A program made the position numbers and the translations under genes. This document shows, one piece after another, positions 1 through 9,261 of a stretch of 64,000 bases of DNA (positions are counted from its first letter, which is position 1; every line of letters begins with the position of its first letter). A model generated the notes under the pieces. The model did not search any database, had not been told where the DNA came from, and worked only from the letters and a program-made list of their open reading frames with translations. Origin of the DNA: Limnospira fusiformis SAG 85.79 (GTDB lineage: Bacteria > Cyanobacteriota > Cyanobacteriia > Cyanobacteriales > Microcoleaceae). The stretch is from NCBI RefSeq assembly GCF_012516315.1, contig NZ_CP051185.1:3787363-3851362 (forward strand). The letters run 5' to 3'.

Positions 1-2
1 TC

Positions 3-359
3 GATTGGTATCTAATAATGGAAAATGCCAACAAGGTGCAAGGAACACCGGCTCAACAGTCGCAGATGCGAGCACTGCTATGGCGAGGAGAGACCCAGAA
101 GGCAATTGAGTATCTACGCCCAGAGCCATGTCGGGGAGCGACGGGGTTTATCAATTACTTAAAGCATCACCAGACTAGGATTATAGACTACCAGGCTGGG
201 CAGGAAGCGGGGCAATCGATTGGTTGGGGTCGGGTGGAGTCGTTGGTGAAACAAATTGGGATGAGGGTGAAGTTGCCGGGGGCACAATGGCGAAGGGAGA
301 ATGTGCCGAAGGTGTTGAGGCATCCCTGTGCCTACCTAAATGGCGCGTTAGCTGCTTAA
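3..359 (+). pseudogene. C-terminal part of an ISKra4-type transposase (runs in from the left edge)
   Basis: The reading frame is open from the first bases of the window, so the N-terminal part lies outside. The visible end contains SIGWGRVESLVKQIGMRVKLPGAQW followed by a VPKVLRHPCAYLNGAL-like tail, in the style of the C-terminal block of ISKra4-family DDE transposases, which usually reads 'IGSGAVESTVKQIGRR-K-GAQW'. The stop is at 357-359. Whether the complete gene is intact cannot be judged. It converges on cynS, and a short TCAGGG/CCCTGA hairpin (360-387) lies between them. Family assignment is from remembered motif similarity only. Confidence 0.6.
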
Positions 360-437
360 TCAGGGTAAGAGTAGATTTTTGCCCTGAGTAATTATACTCA
401 TCTCCTAATTGAGATGCACCCATCTATTTAATTAGTG

Positions 438-878
438 CTACCACTTCTTATAAGGTAAGAACTTACCACACATAATCACCTGGACACGATCGCCCTTAGG
501 ATCTTCAACCTTTTCCACATCGAGGGTAAAATCGATCGCACTCATGATACCATCCCCAAACTTTTCATGGATTACCTCTTTTATAGGCATCCCATACACC
601 TGCATGATTTCATAAAAACGATAAATCAGAGGATCAGAAGGAATAACAGGATCTAAAGAACCCTTGAGAGGAGGCACAGTCAACTCATCCGCTAACTCCG
701 CAGGTAAACCCAAAGCCTCCACCAACTTTTTGGCTTCAGCCTCATCCGCACTCGCCTGACGATAAATCACTGACGCAATCCAAACCTCATCCCGTCCTAA
801 AAGTTGCTCCAACTCAGTAAAACTAACGCCTCTTGCTTTCTTAGCAGCCAATAATTTTTCAGTAATAGGTGCAGTCAT
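438..878 (-). CDS. cynS: cyanate hydratase (cyanase)
   Basis: Converts cyanate and bicarbonate to ammonia and CO2 in the cytoplasm, so cyanate can serve as nitrogen source. The 146-residue length is normal for the family. The N-terminal half is the helical DNA-binding-like domain (about 1-75); the C-terminal cyanase domain carries the expected catalytic residues Arg87, Glu90 (in YRFYEIM) and Ser113 (in IMSAIDF), and ends [10 protein letters not shown] as cyanases do. It is the last gene of a minus-strand run of binding protein, permease, ATPase and DUF1348 protein, matching the cynABDS arrangement known from Synechococcus elongatus apart from the DUF1348 insertion. The ATG is preceded by aaGGAGaat, a good ribosome binding site. 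Confidence 0.96.
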   Translation of the reverse strand: MTAPITEKLLAAKKARGVSFTELEQLLGRDEVWIASVIYRQASADEAEAKKLVEALGLPAELADELTVPPLKGSLDPVIPSDPLIYRFYEIMQVYGMPIKEVIHEKFGDGIMSAIDFTLDVEKVEDPKGDRVQVIMCGKFLPYKKW

Positions 879-1209
879 TTAAAATTCTCCTTATTTGTTG
901 ATTTTTTGATTGGTAAACATGGTAGTCCTAAATAACTTGTAATATTGAGTCCAGATAAATAGCAATAGTGGAAACCCCCAGAATTAGGAGATTTAGGGGG
1001 CAAAAACCCCGACTTTTGATATAACTGATTATCCAAACTTGTAAACCATTAGCCTTCATTGCCCCCTTGTTAAGGGAGGTAAGGGGAGATCTGATCTTAC
1101 AATTCAAAAGGACTACCATAAATAAATTAATTGTTTTGTTGAGACTCCCCCCTTATTAAGAGGGTTGGGGGGGGATCTAGCCCCAAATTTGCGGGGAACA
1201 GACAAGGAT
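879..1209. repeat. spacer between cynS and the DUF1348 gene with two C-run/G-run repeats
   Basis: No credible gene. Two related motifs are visible: CCCCCTTGTTAAGGGAGG followed by GGGGAGATCT (about 1061-1091) and CCCCCTTATTAAGAGGG followed by GGGGGGGGATCT (about 1147-1178). A third copy, CCCCCTTATTAAGGGG, lies at 3450-3466 upstream of cynB. They look like dispersed intergenic hairpin repeats common in filamentous cyanobacteria. In an operon spacer they could act as processing or attenuating hairpins, which would lower cynS relative to the transporter genes; that is inference. Confidence 0.55.
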
Positions 1210-1647
1210 CTAATCCCTTTCCCAAAGGAACTTACGATCCGATTCAGCAATAGCCAGATCATTGATACTCGCAAATCGATATTGCATCAAACCATTTTCC
1301 GCAAATTCCCACATCTCATTACCATAGGCACGATACCACTGGTTAGATGAATCATGCCACTCATACTCAAACCGCACCGCAATGCGATCGCCCGTAAAAG
1401 CCCATAGCTCCTTACGCAAACGATAATCCAACTCCGTTGCCCATTTACGATACAAAAAAGCCTTAATCTCCTTCCTACCAGACAAAAACTCATCACGATT
1501 GCGCCATTGAGAATCAACCGTATAAGCTAAAACAACCTTTTCAGGATCTCTGATATTCCAAGCATCCTCAGCCATCTTGACCTTTTGAGTCGCCGTCTCT
1601 AGGGTAAAAGGAGGAAAAGGGGGTTTAGATTCAGTTACCATAATCAC
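1210..1647 (-). CDS. DUF1348 (NTF2/SnoaL-like fold) protein inside the cyanate operon
   Basis: A 145-residue protein with the DUF1348 signature: an N-terminal [18 protein letters not shown] helix, a [28 protein letters not shown] block, then the [24 protein letters not shown] strand pair and a conserved-looking [14 protein letters not shown] end. The family has a cone-shaped NTF2-like fold, but no reaction is assigned to it. It starts 4 bases after the ATPase gene stop and is clearly co-transcribed with it; ATG at 1647 or the second Met at 1641 are both possible. Sitting between the transporter and cyanase suggests a role with small nitrogen or one-carbon compounds, but nothing in the sequence names a substrate. 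Confidence 0.8.
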   Translation of the reverse strand: MIMVTESKPPFPPFTLETATQKVKMAEDAWNIRDPEKVVLAYTVDSQWRNRDEFLSGRKEIKAFLYRKWATELDYRLRKELWAFTGDRIAVRFEYEWHDSSNQWYRAYGNEMWEFAENGLMQYRFASINDLAIAESDRKFLWERD

Positions 1648-1651
1648 CTTC

Positions 1652-2521
1652 CTAAGCCACCCTCGCTTCTTCCACGGCGCGAGTTTCTCGGTATAAATGT
1701 TCCTCCATCGCCACCTTCAAATCATGATAGGCGGGATGTTCTTCCACCTCAAGACGATTGCGAGGACGAGGAAAAGGCACATCCAACACCTGAGCAATAC
1801 CGGCCGCCGGACCTTTGGTCATCATAATAATCTTATCAGACAGTAACAAAGCCTCATCAATACTGTGAGTAATCATGATTACAGTTTTGCGATGTTCTTC
1901 CCAAATTCGCTCGATTTCTTCCTGCAAAAAACCACGAGTTAGAGCATCTAGCGCCCCAAAAGGCTCATCCATCAGCAAAATATCAGGATTAATAGCCAAA
2001 GCTCTGGCTATCCCTACCCTTTGCCTCATACCCCCTGATAACTCATGGGGATGTTTTTTTGCCGCCCCTTCCAGGTTCACCATTTGTAAATGCTCTTTTA
2101 CAATTCTTTTTAAATTGGTAGGAGACATTTTCGGGTAAACCGTCTCCAGGGCAAAGCGGATATTTTCCTCCACCGTCATCCAAGGCATGAGGGCATAATT
2201 TTGGAACACCATACCACGATCAGGCCCCGGCCCTGTGATGGGTTCTTTGTTCATCATTACCGAGCCTGTGGTTGCCGAGGTTAAACCAGCGATAATACTC
2301 AATAAAGTAGATTTACCACAACCCGAAGGGCCAATGATACTGACAAAATTATTGTATTCAATATTGAGATTGATATTTTCAAGGGCGACAAAAGTTTTTT
2401 TCTTACTGCCAAATAAGCCATGCTTAGTAGAAAATACCTTTGATACTCCCCTTAAACATACCTGAACAGTATCTGGGGCTTCAAGATAAGTTAAATATTC
2501 TGGTTGATTAGATACAGTCAT
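1652..2521 (-). CDS. cynD: cyanate/nitrate-type ABC transporter ATP-binding protein
   Basis: The ATPase of an NrtD/SsuB/TauB-type importer. Walker [10 protein letters not shown], signature LSGGMRQR and Walker [13 protein letters not shown] followed by the H-loop ITHSIDEA are all intact. The 289-residue length and the extra N-terminal strand with a [13 protein letters not shown] stretch fit the nitrate/cyanate subgroup. Its ATG overlaps the permease stop by one base (TAATG), implying translational coupling. The substrate is assigned from operon context with cyanase; nitrate or bicarbonate importers use closely similar ATPases. Confidence 0.85.
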   Translation of the reverse strand: MTVSNQPEYLTYLEAPDTVQVCLRGVSKVFSTKHGLFGSKKKTFVALENINLNIEYNNFVSIIGPSGCGKSTLLSIIAGLTSATTGSVMMNKEPITGPGPDRGMVFQNYALMPWMTVEENIRFALETVYPKMSPTNLKRIVKEHLQMVNLEGAAKKHPHELSGGMRQRVGIARALAINPDILLMDEPFGALDALTRGFLQEEIERIWEEHRKTVIMITHSIDEALLLSDKIIMMTKGPAAGIAQVLDVPFPRPRNRLEVEEHPAYHDLKVAMEEHLYRETRAVEEARVA

Positions 2522-3336
2522 TATTTTTTACCGAAAGAAACAAGATTTTCAAGGAAGATAAAAATTTGGTCAAGTATTAAACCCACCAAACCGATGATGA
2601 TAATGGCAACGATAATATTAGGTAAATATAGGTTATTCCATTCATTCCAGATGAAGTAACCTAACCCTGTGCCCAAAAGCATTTCTGCCGCCACGATTAC
2701 CAACCAAGAAATACCCATACTGATTCTTAATCCCGAAATAATATTAGGTAGTGCCGCCGGAATAATTACCTTAAAAATAGTGCGCCAACGGGAAGCACCC
2801 AAAGTTCTCGCCACATCAAGATAATCGGAGTTAACATTACTAACCCCAAAAGCTGTATTGACAAGGGTAGGCCAAATACTACTGATTAAGATAATAAAAA
2901 TACCTGTTTTTTCGGAATCTCGGAATAAATATAAACCCAAAGGCAACCAAGCCAAAGGAGAAACTGGTTTGAGTAACTGTACATAGGGGTTAAACGCTTT
3001 CGCAGCAATTTTAGAAATACCGATTAAAATGCCCAAGGGTACGGCAATCACCGAAGCCATAATATAACCGATTGCCACCCGTCGCAAACTAATCAATAAA
3101 TTCCAACCAATACCCATATCATTAGGGCCATTATTGAAAAAAGGATTAGTCAACCACCACCACAACTCCTTAATAGTCAGAGAAGCGGTAGGTACTCCTT
3201 GGGAAAATAGTTCCAGATTTGCCCCTATTTCCCACGATGAGAGAAAAATGCCGAGGGAAATAAGGAATATCCCCAGCGCTTTTATGTTTTCATTTTCTAA
3301 GAATTGTTTAAATTTATTGTCTTGAGTAATATTCAT
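2521..3336 (-). CDS. cynB: cyanate/nitrate-type ABC transporter permease
   Basis: An inner-membrane permease of the NrtB/CynB/TauC type with about six hydrophobic segments. The EAA-like loop that contacts the ATPase is seen as YLDVARTLGASRWRTIFKVIIPAALPNIISGLR. I place the start at the ATG at 3336 (MNITQDN); the frame extends upstream to a TTG at 3369, but that adds an unlikely basic leader. A spacer of about 145 bases with a C-run/G-run repeat (3446-3478) separates it from the binding-protein gene, so a hairpin lies inside the operon there. Substrate is inferred from context. Confidence 0.85.
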   Translation of the reverse strand: MNITQDNKFKQFLENENIKALGIFLISLGIFLSSWEIGANLELFSQGVPTASLTIKELWWWLTNPFFNNGPNDMGIGWNLLISLRRVAIGYIMASVIAVPLGILIGISKIAAKAFNPYVQLLKPVSPLAWLPLGLYLFRDSEKTGIFIILISSIWPTLVNTAFGVSNVNSDYLDVARTLGASRWRTIFKVIIPAALPNIISGLRISMGISWLVIVAAEMLLGTGLGYFIWNEWNNLYLPNIIVAIIIIGLVGLILDQIFIFLENLVSFGKK

Positions 3337-3445
3337 CTTGACTGCAATTAGTGTTCTCTTTCTTGCCAAAACAACAAGGCAAACTCTGCATTAGTTTTAC
3401 CCCCCTATCCACAAAAAATTGTGGAATTGATAAGTAACTATTCAT

Positions 3446-3478
3446 TACCCCCTTATTAAGGGGCTAGGGAGGATAAAC
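3446..3478. repeat. intergenic C-run/G-run hairpin repeat
   Basis: CCCCCTTATTAAGGGG followed by CTAGGGAGGAT, the third copy of the motif seen at 1061-1091 and 1147-1178. It lies between the binding-protein and permease genes and could stabilise or end part of the transcript. Confidence 0.5.
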
Positions 3479-3480
3479 TC

Positions 3481-5085
3481 CTAGAAGCCAAACTCATCAA
3501 TTTGAGCCTGTATATAGCCTTCTGGATCTTGAGGGTTAAATTCATCCAAAGCCAGGGTTTCCGTGCGATAAATATCATCAGGGGGAGTCTGTCCTAATTC
3601 CTGAGCCAATTCCCTCGCTAAATCCGTTAAAAACACATCCTGCCCGATTTCGTCATAACTACCATCAGCGATCAATTGGGCTGCCCTACCATTTCCTGAA
3701 ATATCCCAACGGACTAACTGAGACGTAATCCAGTTAGCAAAACTCTGCCAAGGATAGGGGTCAAAATCGATGCGATCGGGTACATTAAAACTATTACCCA
3801 AACCATCTTCAAAATTACCCGTTAATACGGCTTTAACCACCTCCACAGGTTGATTAAGGAAAGATCTACCAGAAATAGCCTCGGCAATTTCCTCCCTATT
3901 TCCTGACTCACTAGCGTAATCCGTTGCCTGAATAATTGCTTTATTCAAAGCTCGGAAAGTATTAGGATTATCGTTTATCCAAGTATCACTGGCTGCAAAA
4001 GCACAACAGGGATGACCATCCCAAAGATCTTTGGTAAGTTTATAAATAAACCCTGCCCCTTCAAAAACGGCTCTTTGGTTAAAAGGATCAGGCATCAAGA
4101 AACCATCAATATCTCCAGCAATTAGCTGGGCAATACTATCTGGGGGAGGTACAGAGCGAATGGTAACATCAGTATCGGGATTAATACCACCAGTGGCGAG
4201 ATAATATCTGAGCAGTAAATTGTGCATTGAATAAGGGAAAGGTACACCCAAAACAAAGCCTCTAAAATCTTCTGGCTTATTGACATTACCCCGATGCTTG
4301 TCGGCTATGGTAATGGCTTGACCATTAATATTTTCAATACTAGCCAGTTTCACTCCAAAGGTAGCCGAGCCTAATCCTAAAGTCATGGCAATGGGCATGG
4401 GGGCTAACATATGATAAGCATCCAATTCCCCCGCAATGGCGGAATCTCTTATCGCTCCCCAGCTTGGCATTCTGACGTTCTGAGTATTTAGACCATGTTT
4501 TTGATAAAAGCCCAAAGGCTGAGACATAATAATGGGAGTTGCACAGGTAATGGGAATAAAGCCCACTCGTAAATCTGTTTTTTCCAAATCCGATACATCT
4601 GGGGGAGGATCATCAGGATCAATTACCGTATCCCCACAAGCATTTACCAGGGTAACAAGGGCTGCACCGATGGCAATATTTTGTAAAAACTTACGGCGAC
4701 TTACTTCCCCATTACGGATGGCATCCCCAAAAAACTGCCCAGATTTTGCTCCAAAGGCGGCAGAAAAGGCATTATCCAAACCTCCCGCTTGTTTTGCTAA
4801 TTCCAAGACCAATTTTTCACGCTTGGGATTACCTTTACCCGCCATTTTCAAAAATAACTCTTTTCTTAGTTCGGCGGTACTCAGAGCATCGGCAATACCA
4901 AATGTTTGGGGTTTATATACTCCCATCTTGGTCAAGTCATTGATCATGTGCAAAGGATCACTGGGCATGGTTTCCATGAATTCCCAATGAGATTGACTTG
5001 GATGAAATTTACCACATTTAATACAAAGGTTTTCTACTCCTTTCCATTCATCTCGCTGAGATAAGACCGTCTTTGCGAATTTCAT
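3481..5085 (-). CDS. cynA: cyanate/nitrate-type ABC transporter substrate-binding lipoprotein with an extra N-terminal domain
   Basis: The C-terminal 370 or so residues are a CmpA/NrtA-type periplasmic binding domain (LRVGFIPITCATPIIMSQPLGFY onward, with PPPDSIAQLIAGDIDGFLMPDPFNQRAVF). A twin-arginine-like SRRKFLQ (129-135), a hydrophobic stretch and a lipobox LVNAC (Cys150) mark export and lipid anchoring. Oddly, this signal is not at the N-terminus: about 128 residues precede it, including CIKC (Cys21, Cys24) and two helical segments. No Met just before the signal could serve as a shorter start, so the extension appears real. It is the first gene of the operon, 63 bases after a GTA-N8-TAC site. 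Cyanate is inferred from cynS; nitrate or another anion remains possible. Confidence 0.8.
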   Translation of the reverse strand: MKFAKTVLSQRDEWKGVENLCIKCGKFHPSQSHWEFMETMPSDPLHMINDLTKMGVYKPQTFGIADALSTAELRKELFLKMAGKGNPKREKLVLELAKQAGGLDNAFSAAFGAKSGQFFGDAIRNGEVSRRKFLQNIAIGAALVTLVNACGDTVIDPDDPPPDVSDLEKTDLRVGFIPITCATPIIMSQPLGFYQKHGLNTQNVRMPSWGAIRDSAIAGELDAYHMLAPMPIAMTLGLGSATFGVKLASIENINGQAITIADKHRGNVNKPEDFRGFVLGVPFPYSMHNLLLRYYLATGGINPDTDVTIRSVPPPDSIAQLIAGDIDGFLMPDPFNQRAVFEGAGFIYKLTKDLWDGHPCCAFAASDTWINDNPNTFRALNKAIIQATDYASESGNREEIAEAISGRSFLNQPVEVVKAVLTGNFEDGLGNSFNVPDRIDFDPYPWQSFANWITSQLVRWDISGNGRAAQLIADGSYDEIGQDVFLTDLARELAQELGQTPPDDIYRTETLALDEFNPQDPEGYIQAQIDEFGF

Positions 5086-5147
5086 GATTATACATGTGAG
5101 TAGATAAACTGACCATGTGCATTAAACTGTTTTCTCCGACATGAACT

Positions 5148-5161
5148 GTATCAATAGATAC
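5148..5161 (-). promoter_or_regulatory. candidate NtcA-binding site of the cyanate operon
   Basis: A perfect GTA-N8-TAC palindrome (GTATCAATAGATAC). About 22 bases downstream towards cynA is a TTTAAT-like -10 element, the spacing of NtcA-activated class II promoters in cyanobacteria. The predicted start of transcription falls near 5113, leaving a leader of about 28 bases. Nitrogen control of cynABDS by NtcA is established in Synechococcus elongatus; here it is inferred from the site. Confidence 0.6.
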
Positions 5162-5201
5162 TTTTACCTGAAGTTTTTTCCCTTTTTTGCGCTCAACCAT
5201 T

Positions 5202-5466
5202 TTATTTAACCAATATAAAATTGGCGCTGGTGCGTTGGCTGTTCGGCGGTGCGGGTGCTGGTTTGTTGTTAGTTGTCCAGTGTTTGTTGGCTCGTTGCCG
5301 GCTGGCCAGTTCGGGCGGGGCTGGCCGCTCTCTGTTTGGGCGCTGTAGTGGCTTGCGGGCGGGCGTTTGTTAGCTCGCTCGCTTTTTTTTTGCGGATAAC
5401 AGGTTAGGCAATCCCCTTATTTAGGATAACCGCGGCCATTCTGTTTCCATAAAGTGCAACCTCTTG
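5202..5466. other. non-coding G+T-rich stretch between the cyn operon and the first intron nest
   Basis: From about 5219 to 5395 the plus strand is strikingly rich in G and T and high in GC, with many TTGGCTG, GCTGGTTTG and GTTTGTTGG-like words and a T9 run near 5384-5392. No ORF of note, no obvious inverted repeats. Composition is unlike the flanking genes. It forms the 5' flank of the outermost intron, whose left boundary is at 5466/5467. Confidence 0.5.
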
Positions 5467-5998
5467 GTGCGAGACGTTTAGGAGTCAAATAAGGCTGCAA
5501 TGCATGAAATAACCTCCTAGTAGGACTTTCACCCCTTGGTGAAATATAAGGGACTCGTACCCTGACCATCCCATAACTGTTTATATGTCCCAACGTTTGG
5601 TATAGAAATATACAAAACAAGGCAGGGAACTCAAGGTCAAAACGCCAAACTGGAAATATTAATGATTCCTTAACAATTGCGTTGAGAGTAACGGCGATAG
5701 CCACCCCCAGTTTTGGGAATCACAAACCCGGGATTGAAGCGGGGAACGGAAGGCTCTGAGGTTTAACCTAACACCAAAAACGAGACCACTGCCAACCATC
5801 CAGGAGATTAGGGAAACCGAATGTCTGGCTTGAACCATCGTCATAAGTAGGCAGCGAAATAGGTTGTCACGCTGCGCTCAAAAGAGCAAGGGGAAAAGCA
5901 GGAAGTTTTTAGTATTACCTGCACAGACCTTTATAAGTAACCCCGGTGGATAGGACAAATCTAAAGATGGAATGCCCATATAAATGGAACGTTTAAAC

Positions 5999-7755
5999 CT
6001 ACATTCCGCAGGTTGACAGGGAATAAAAGATATGGTGCTAGTCTAGGCTAGAAAGGGTTCCTTCGAGCGGTAGGCTCTGGCGATGCAGATTAAAAATTTA
6101 GACCATCTGGGTTTAGTGGCTGGAGTGATTGACGAACTTGGCCTGGTCGAGTTGACGGATAAGCGGATTGAACCTCATAGCTTGGAGCATGTGAGTGCCG
6201 GACAAGTGGTTAAAGCCATGATTTTGAACGCCCTAGGCTTTCTCAGTGCACCGTTGTATTTATTCAGCGAGTTTTTTGAGAGTAAAGCGGTGTCTCATCT
6301 GCTCGGGGAAGGGGTAGAGGCTCGTCACTTGAATGACGACCGCTTAGGTCGAGTGTTGGATGAACTCTACGCAGAAGGGACGACATCATTTTTTCTCCAG
6401 GTGGCGCTCCAGGCTGTGGAACGATTTGGAATTGATATTCAACAGCGTCATCTCGATGCCACCTCGATCTCAGTAGAAGGGAAGTATCAGCGGTGCTCGA
6501 AGGGGAAATCCGAGGTAGGACTTGAGTCAGCTCCCCCCGGTGAGACATCAGCAGAACCCAGCCCAATTCGGCTGTGTCGAGGCTATTCCCGAGACCATCG
6601 TCCAGATTTGAAACAGTTTTTGATGACTCTAGTCTGTGCCGCCGACGGTGGCGTGCCGCTATGGTTGCAGTTGGCCAGTGGCAATGAACAGGACACTCAG
6701 CAGTTTGCAGAGGTGCTCAAGGCGTTTGGTGACCAATGGACTAGCGACGGTATCGTTGTGATGGATGCCGCCTTTTACACAGCAGCCAATCAGCGCAGAT
6801 GGAGACCACGGGGTGGCTATCACGGCGTCGCTGACCCTAAAAGCGGCTCAAGAGCTGGTGCACAGCGATGTCACCCGACTGACTGAAGTCCCCTGCAACT
6901 CCAAGGATTACCGGATGTGGGAGATTGAGCAGACCTATGCCGGAGTGCGCCAGCGCTGGCGCCTCGTCGAAAGCCAAACCCGCAAAGCCAATGCCGACCT
7001 CTGGCAACCCGAATTAGAGAAGCTCGAACACCGCCTCAACCGCCAATTGAAAAAGCTGACCCAGCGGGTCTTTGCTTGCAAACCCGATGCCCTCGAGGCC
7101 TTGATGCAGTTTCAAGATGGACTCGAGGTGCATCAGCTCACTCAGGTCTCCCTGGAGACGGTGCGGGCCAAGCGACCCCCCGGTCGTCCCGCCAAATCCG
7201 CCGAACCCACCCCAGTTCAGGGCTATCGGCTCCAGGCCACGTTACAGCAGACCGCCACGGCGGAAGACCGCTTTAGCCGTCAGCGTAGTCGCTTTATTCT
7301 AGCCACCAATCAACTGGAGCAATCCCTCTGGCCGGCTCAGACCTGCTTGAGCGAATATAAAGGGCAACAGACCGTCGAGAGAGGCTTTCGCTTCCTCAAA
7401 GACCCCCTCTTCTTTGCCAGTAGCGTCTTTGTCAAAAAGCCGCAGCGGGTCGAGGCCTTAGCTCTCATCATGGCCCTAACCCTTATGGTGTATACCCTCG
7501 CCGAACGCCAACTGCGACAGGCGCTAGATGCTCAGAAGCAAACGGTGCGCGACCAACGCCAACAACCCACCGCTAAACCGACCTTTCGCTGGATTATGCA
7601 GAAGTTTCAAGGAATCCACTGGGTTAATCTCGATGGGCAAAGGCAGATTAGCAATCTCAATGATGAACGGCGATTGATTATTCACCTCTTCGGTCCACCC
7701 GTTGAGCGCTATTACTACGCATCCGGTTAATTACCTATCAACCTGCGGAATGTAG
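5999..7755 (+). mobile_element. IS1634-type insertion sequence inside the outer intron
   Basis: A 1757-bp element bounded by inverted repeats CTACATTCCGCAGGTTGA (left) and its complement (right, ending 7755). It is flanked by an 8-bp direct repeat GTTTAAAC at 5991-5998 and 7756-7763. The same intron segment without insertion is seen at 10903-10912 (AACGTTTAAACCCC), proving the precise insertion point. The target is itself a palindrome. Confidence 0.9.
6083..7730 (+). pseudogene. IS1634-family transposase, disrupted by two nearby frame changes
   Basis: The first part (from ATG 6083) has the DUF4277-like N-terminal region (LDHLGLVAGVIDELGLVELTD, then HLDATSISVEGKY with a DDE-type first Asp). 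The second part (frame of 6835-7730) has NSKDYRMWEIEQTYAGVRQRWRLVES and YKGQQTVERGFRFLKDPLFFASSVFVKKPQRVEAL, the usual C-terminal catalytic block. Between them the expected METTGWLSR is read in the third frame at 6799-6825. Two single-base deletions about 30 bases apart therefore explain the break better than programmed frameshifting. The joined protein would be about 545 residues, normal for the family. Confidence 0.85.
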
Positions 7756-7820
7756 GTTTAAACTCCTATTAGGCTCTCTGCGAGTACATCTCGTAGAGTA
7801 GTGAAAAGTGTAAGCGCATG

Positions 7821-8395
7821 GTGCGAGACGTTCGGGTATGAAATAGGGCTGAAATGCCCGAAATAACTACCCGGTGAGGATTCCAGCTCCGAATCTGGAT
7901 ATAAGGAGACCTCTCCTGACCATCCTCATAACTGGTTATATGTCCCGACGCTTAGGGAACTAAGCAAGGCAGGGAACTCAAGGTCATAAACGAACTGAGA
8001 AATCAGGGAGTAGAGAGTAACGGCGATAGCCACCCCCAGTTTTGGAAATCATAACTCCAGGATTGAAGCGGGGAACGGAAGGCGTGAGGTAGAACCTACT
8101 ACCAAGACGCGACCACTGCCAACCATCTATGATTAGGAAGACCGAATGTCCGACTTGAACTATCGTAATACACTAGCAGCGAAATAGGTTGACACGCTGC
8201 GCTCAAAAGGGCAAGGGGAAAAGTAGGGGGTTCGTGCGACTACCTACACAGACCTTTAAAAGTACCCCGGCGGAGAGGACAAATCTAACGATGGAATGCC
8301 CATATAATCGGAACGTTGTAACCCCTCTAATGCTCTGCCTATAAACCAGTGAGTAATGCTATTCACAAGGCAGTAGTGAAAAATGTAAGCGCATG
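7821..8395 (+). repeat. solitary 5' half of the inner-type group II intron (tandem copy)
   Basis: Starts GTGCGAGACGTTCGGG directly after TAAGCGCATG of the outer intron, runs 575 bases to the next TAAGCGCATG, and there meets a second identical 5' half. The two 575-bp copies (7821-8395 and 8396-8970) differ at only two positions I can see (near 8160 and 8247). This middle unit has no matching 3' half downstream: only two intron 3' ends follow. It is what remains if a three-level nest lost one 3' half by recombination, or a tandem duplication of the 5' half. Confidence 0.85.
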
Positions 8396-9261
8396 GTGCG
8401 AGACGTTCGGGTATGAAATAGGGCTGAAATGCCCGAAATAACTACCCGGTGAGGATTCCAGCTCCGAATCTGGATATAAGGAGACCTCTCCTGACCATCC
8501 TCATAACTGGTTATATGTCCCGACGCTTAGGGAACTAAGCAAGGCAGGGAACTCAAGGTCATAAACGAACTGAGAAATCAGGGAGTAGAGAGTAACGGCG
8601 ATAGCCACCCCCAGTTTTGGAAATCATAACTCCAGGATTGAAGCGGGGAACGGAAGGCGTGAGGTAGAACCTACTACCAAGACGCGACCACTGCCAACCA
8701 TCTATGATTAGGAAGACCGAATGTCCGACTTGAACCATCGTAATACACTAGCAGCGAAATAGGTTGACACGCTGCGCTCAAAAGGGCAAGGGGAAAAGTA
8801 GGGGGTTCGTGCGACTACCTATACAGACCTTTAAAAGTACCCCGGCGGAGAGGACAAATCTAACGATGGAATGCCCATATAATCGGAACGTTGTAACCCC
8901 TCTAATGCTCTGCCTATAAACCAGTGAGTAATGCTATTCACAAGGCAGTAGTGAAAAATGTAAGCGCATGCTTAGAGGGTGAAGGATGTGACCAGAAGCT
9001 AAAGCCCAATTGTCATGGTTGGGATATGCCCACAGGTCACGGTGGGGATATAGATACTGCGGTCAGTAAGAGTATAATGGCGAGGACGAGTTTAAAGACT
9101 ACGTGGTGCATATAGCTCTGAACATCGAAGTAGAAAGCAGGTCTCTTGATTCTGCTCCTTTGACAAATAGGGTATCCACACCAGGAGCCGTGTGATGGGA
9201 AACTATCAAGCACGGTTCTGAATGGGAGAGGGTGAAGGTGACTTCACTCTCGACCCCTAAC
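8396..9261 (+). mobile_element. complete 866-nt ORF-less group II intron (innermost of nest I)
   Basis: Begins GTGCGAGACGTTCGGG, ends CCCCTAAC (AY end). Domain V is at 9185-9219 (GAGCCGTGTGATGGGAAAC then TATCAAGCACGGTTCT), followed by the domain VI stem GAGAGGGTGAAG/CTTCACTCTC with a candidate branch A in CGACCCC. Domain IV holds the word TAAGCGCATG|CTTAGAGGG (8970/8971), exactly the site that other copies use as insertion target. A loop CGTGCG at 8808-8813 can pair fully (one G-U) with the exon end CGCATG, a candidate EBS1/IBS1. No protein is encoded. Confidence 0.88.
9185..9219 (+). ncRNA. group II intron domain V, inner copy of nest I
   Basis: A 35-nt hairpin: GAGCCGTGTG at the base, GAAA in the terminal loop region, and CACGGTTCT closing the stem. 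This is the most conserved, catalytic element of group II introns and fixes the strand of the intron. Confidence 0.9.

Noticed and set aside
5051..5200. Small minus-strand ORF MVERKKGKKLQVKVSID... overlapping the cynA start
   Set aside because: It spans the candidate NtcA site and promoter and is out of frame with cynA; no support beyond being open.
6765..6834. Independent start of a second IS1634 ORF at 6765 or programmed frameshifting
   Set aside because: The expected linking peptide is in the third frame, so two separate deletions are needed; this is decay, not a single programmed shift.
8924..9115. Identical 63-codon ORFs at 8924, 13054 and 15117 as intron-encoded protein remnants
   Set aside because: They lie across domains IV-III of the ORF-less introns and show no RT or maturase motif; identity follows from intron identity.
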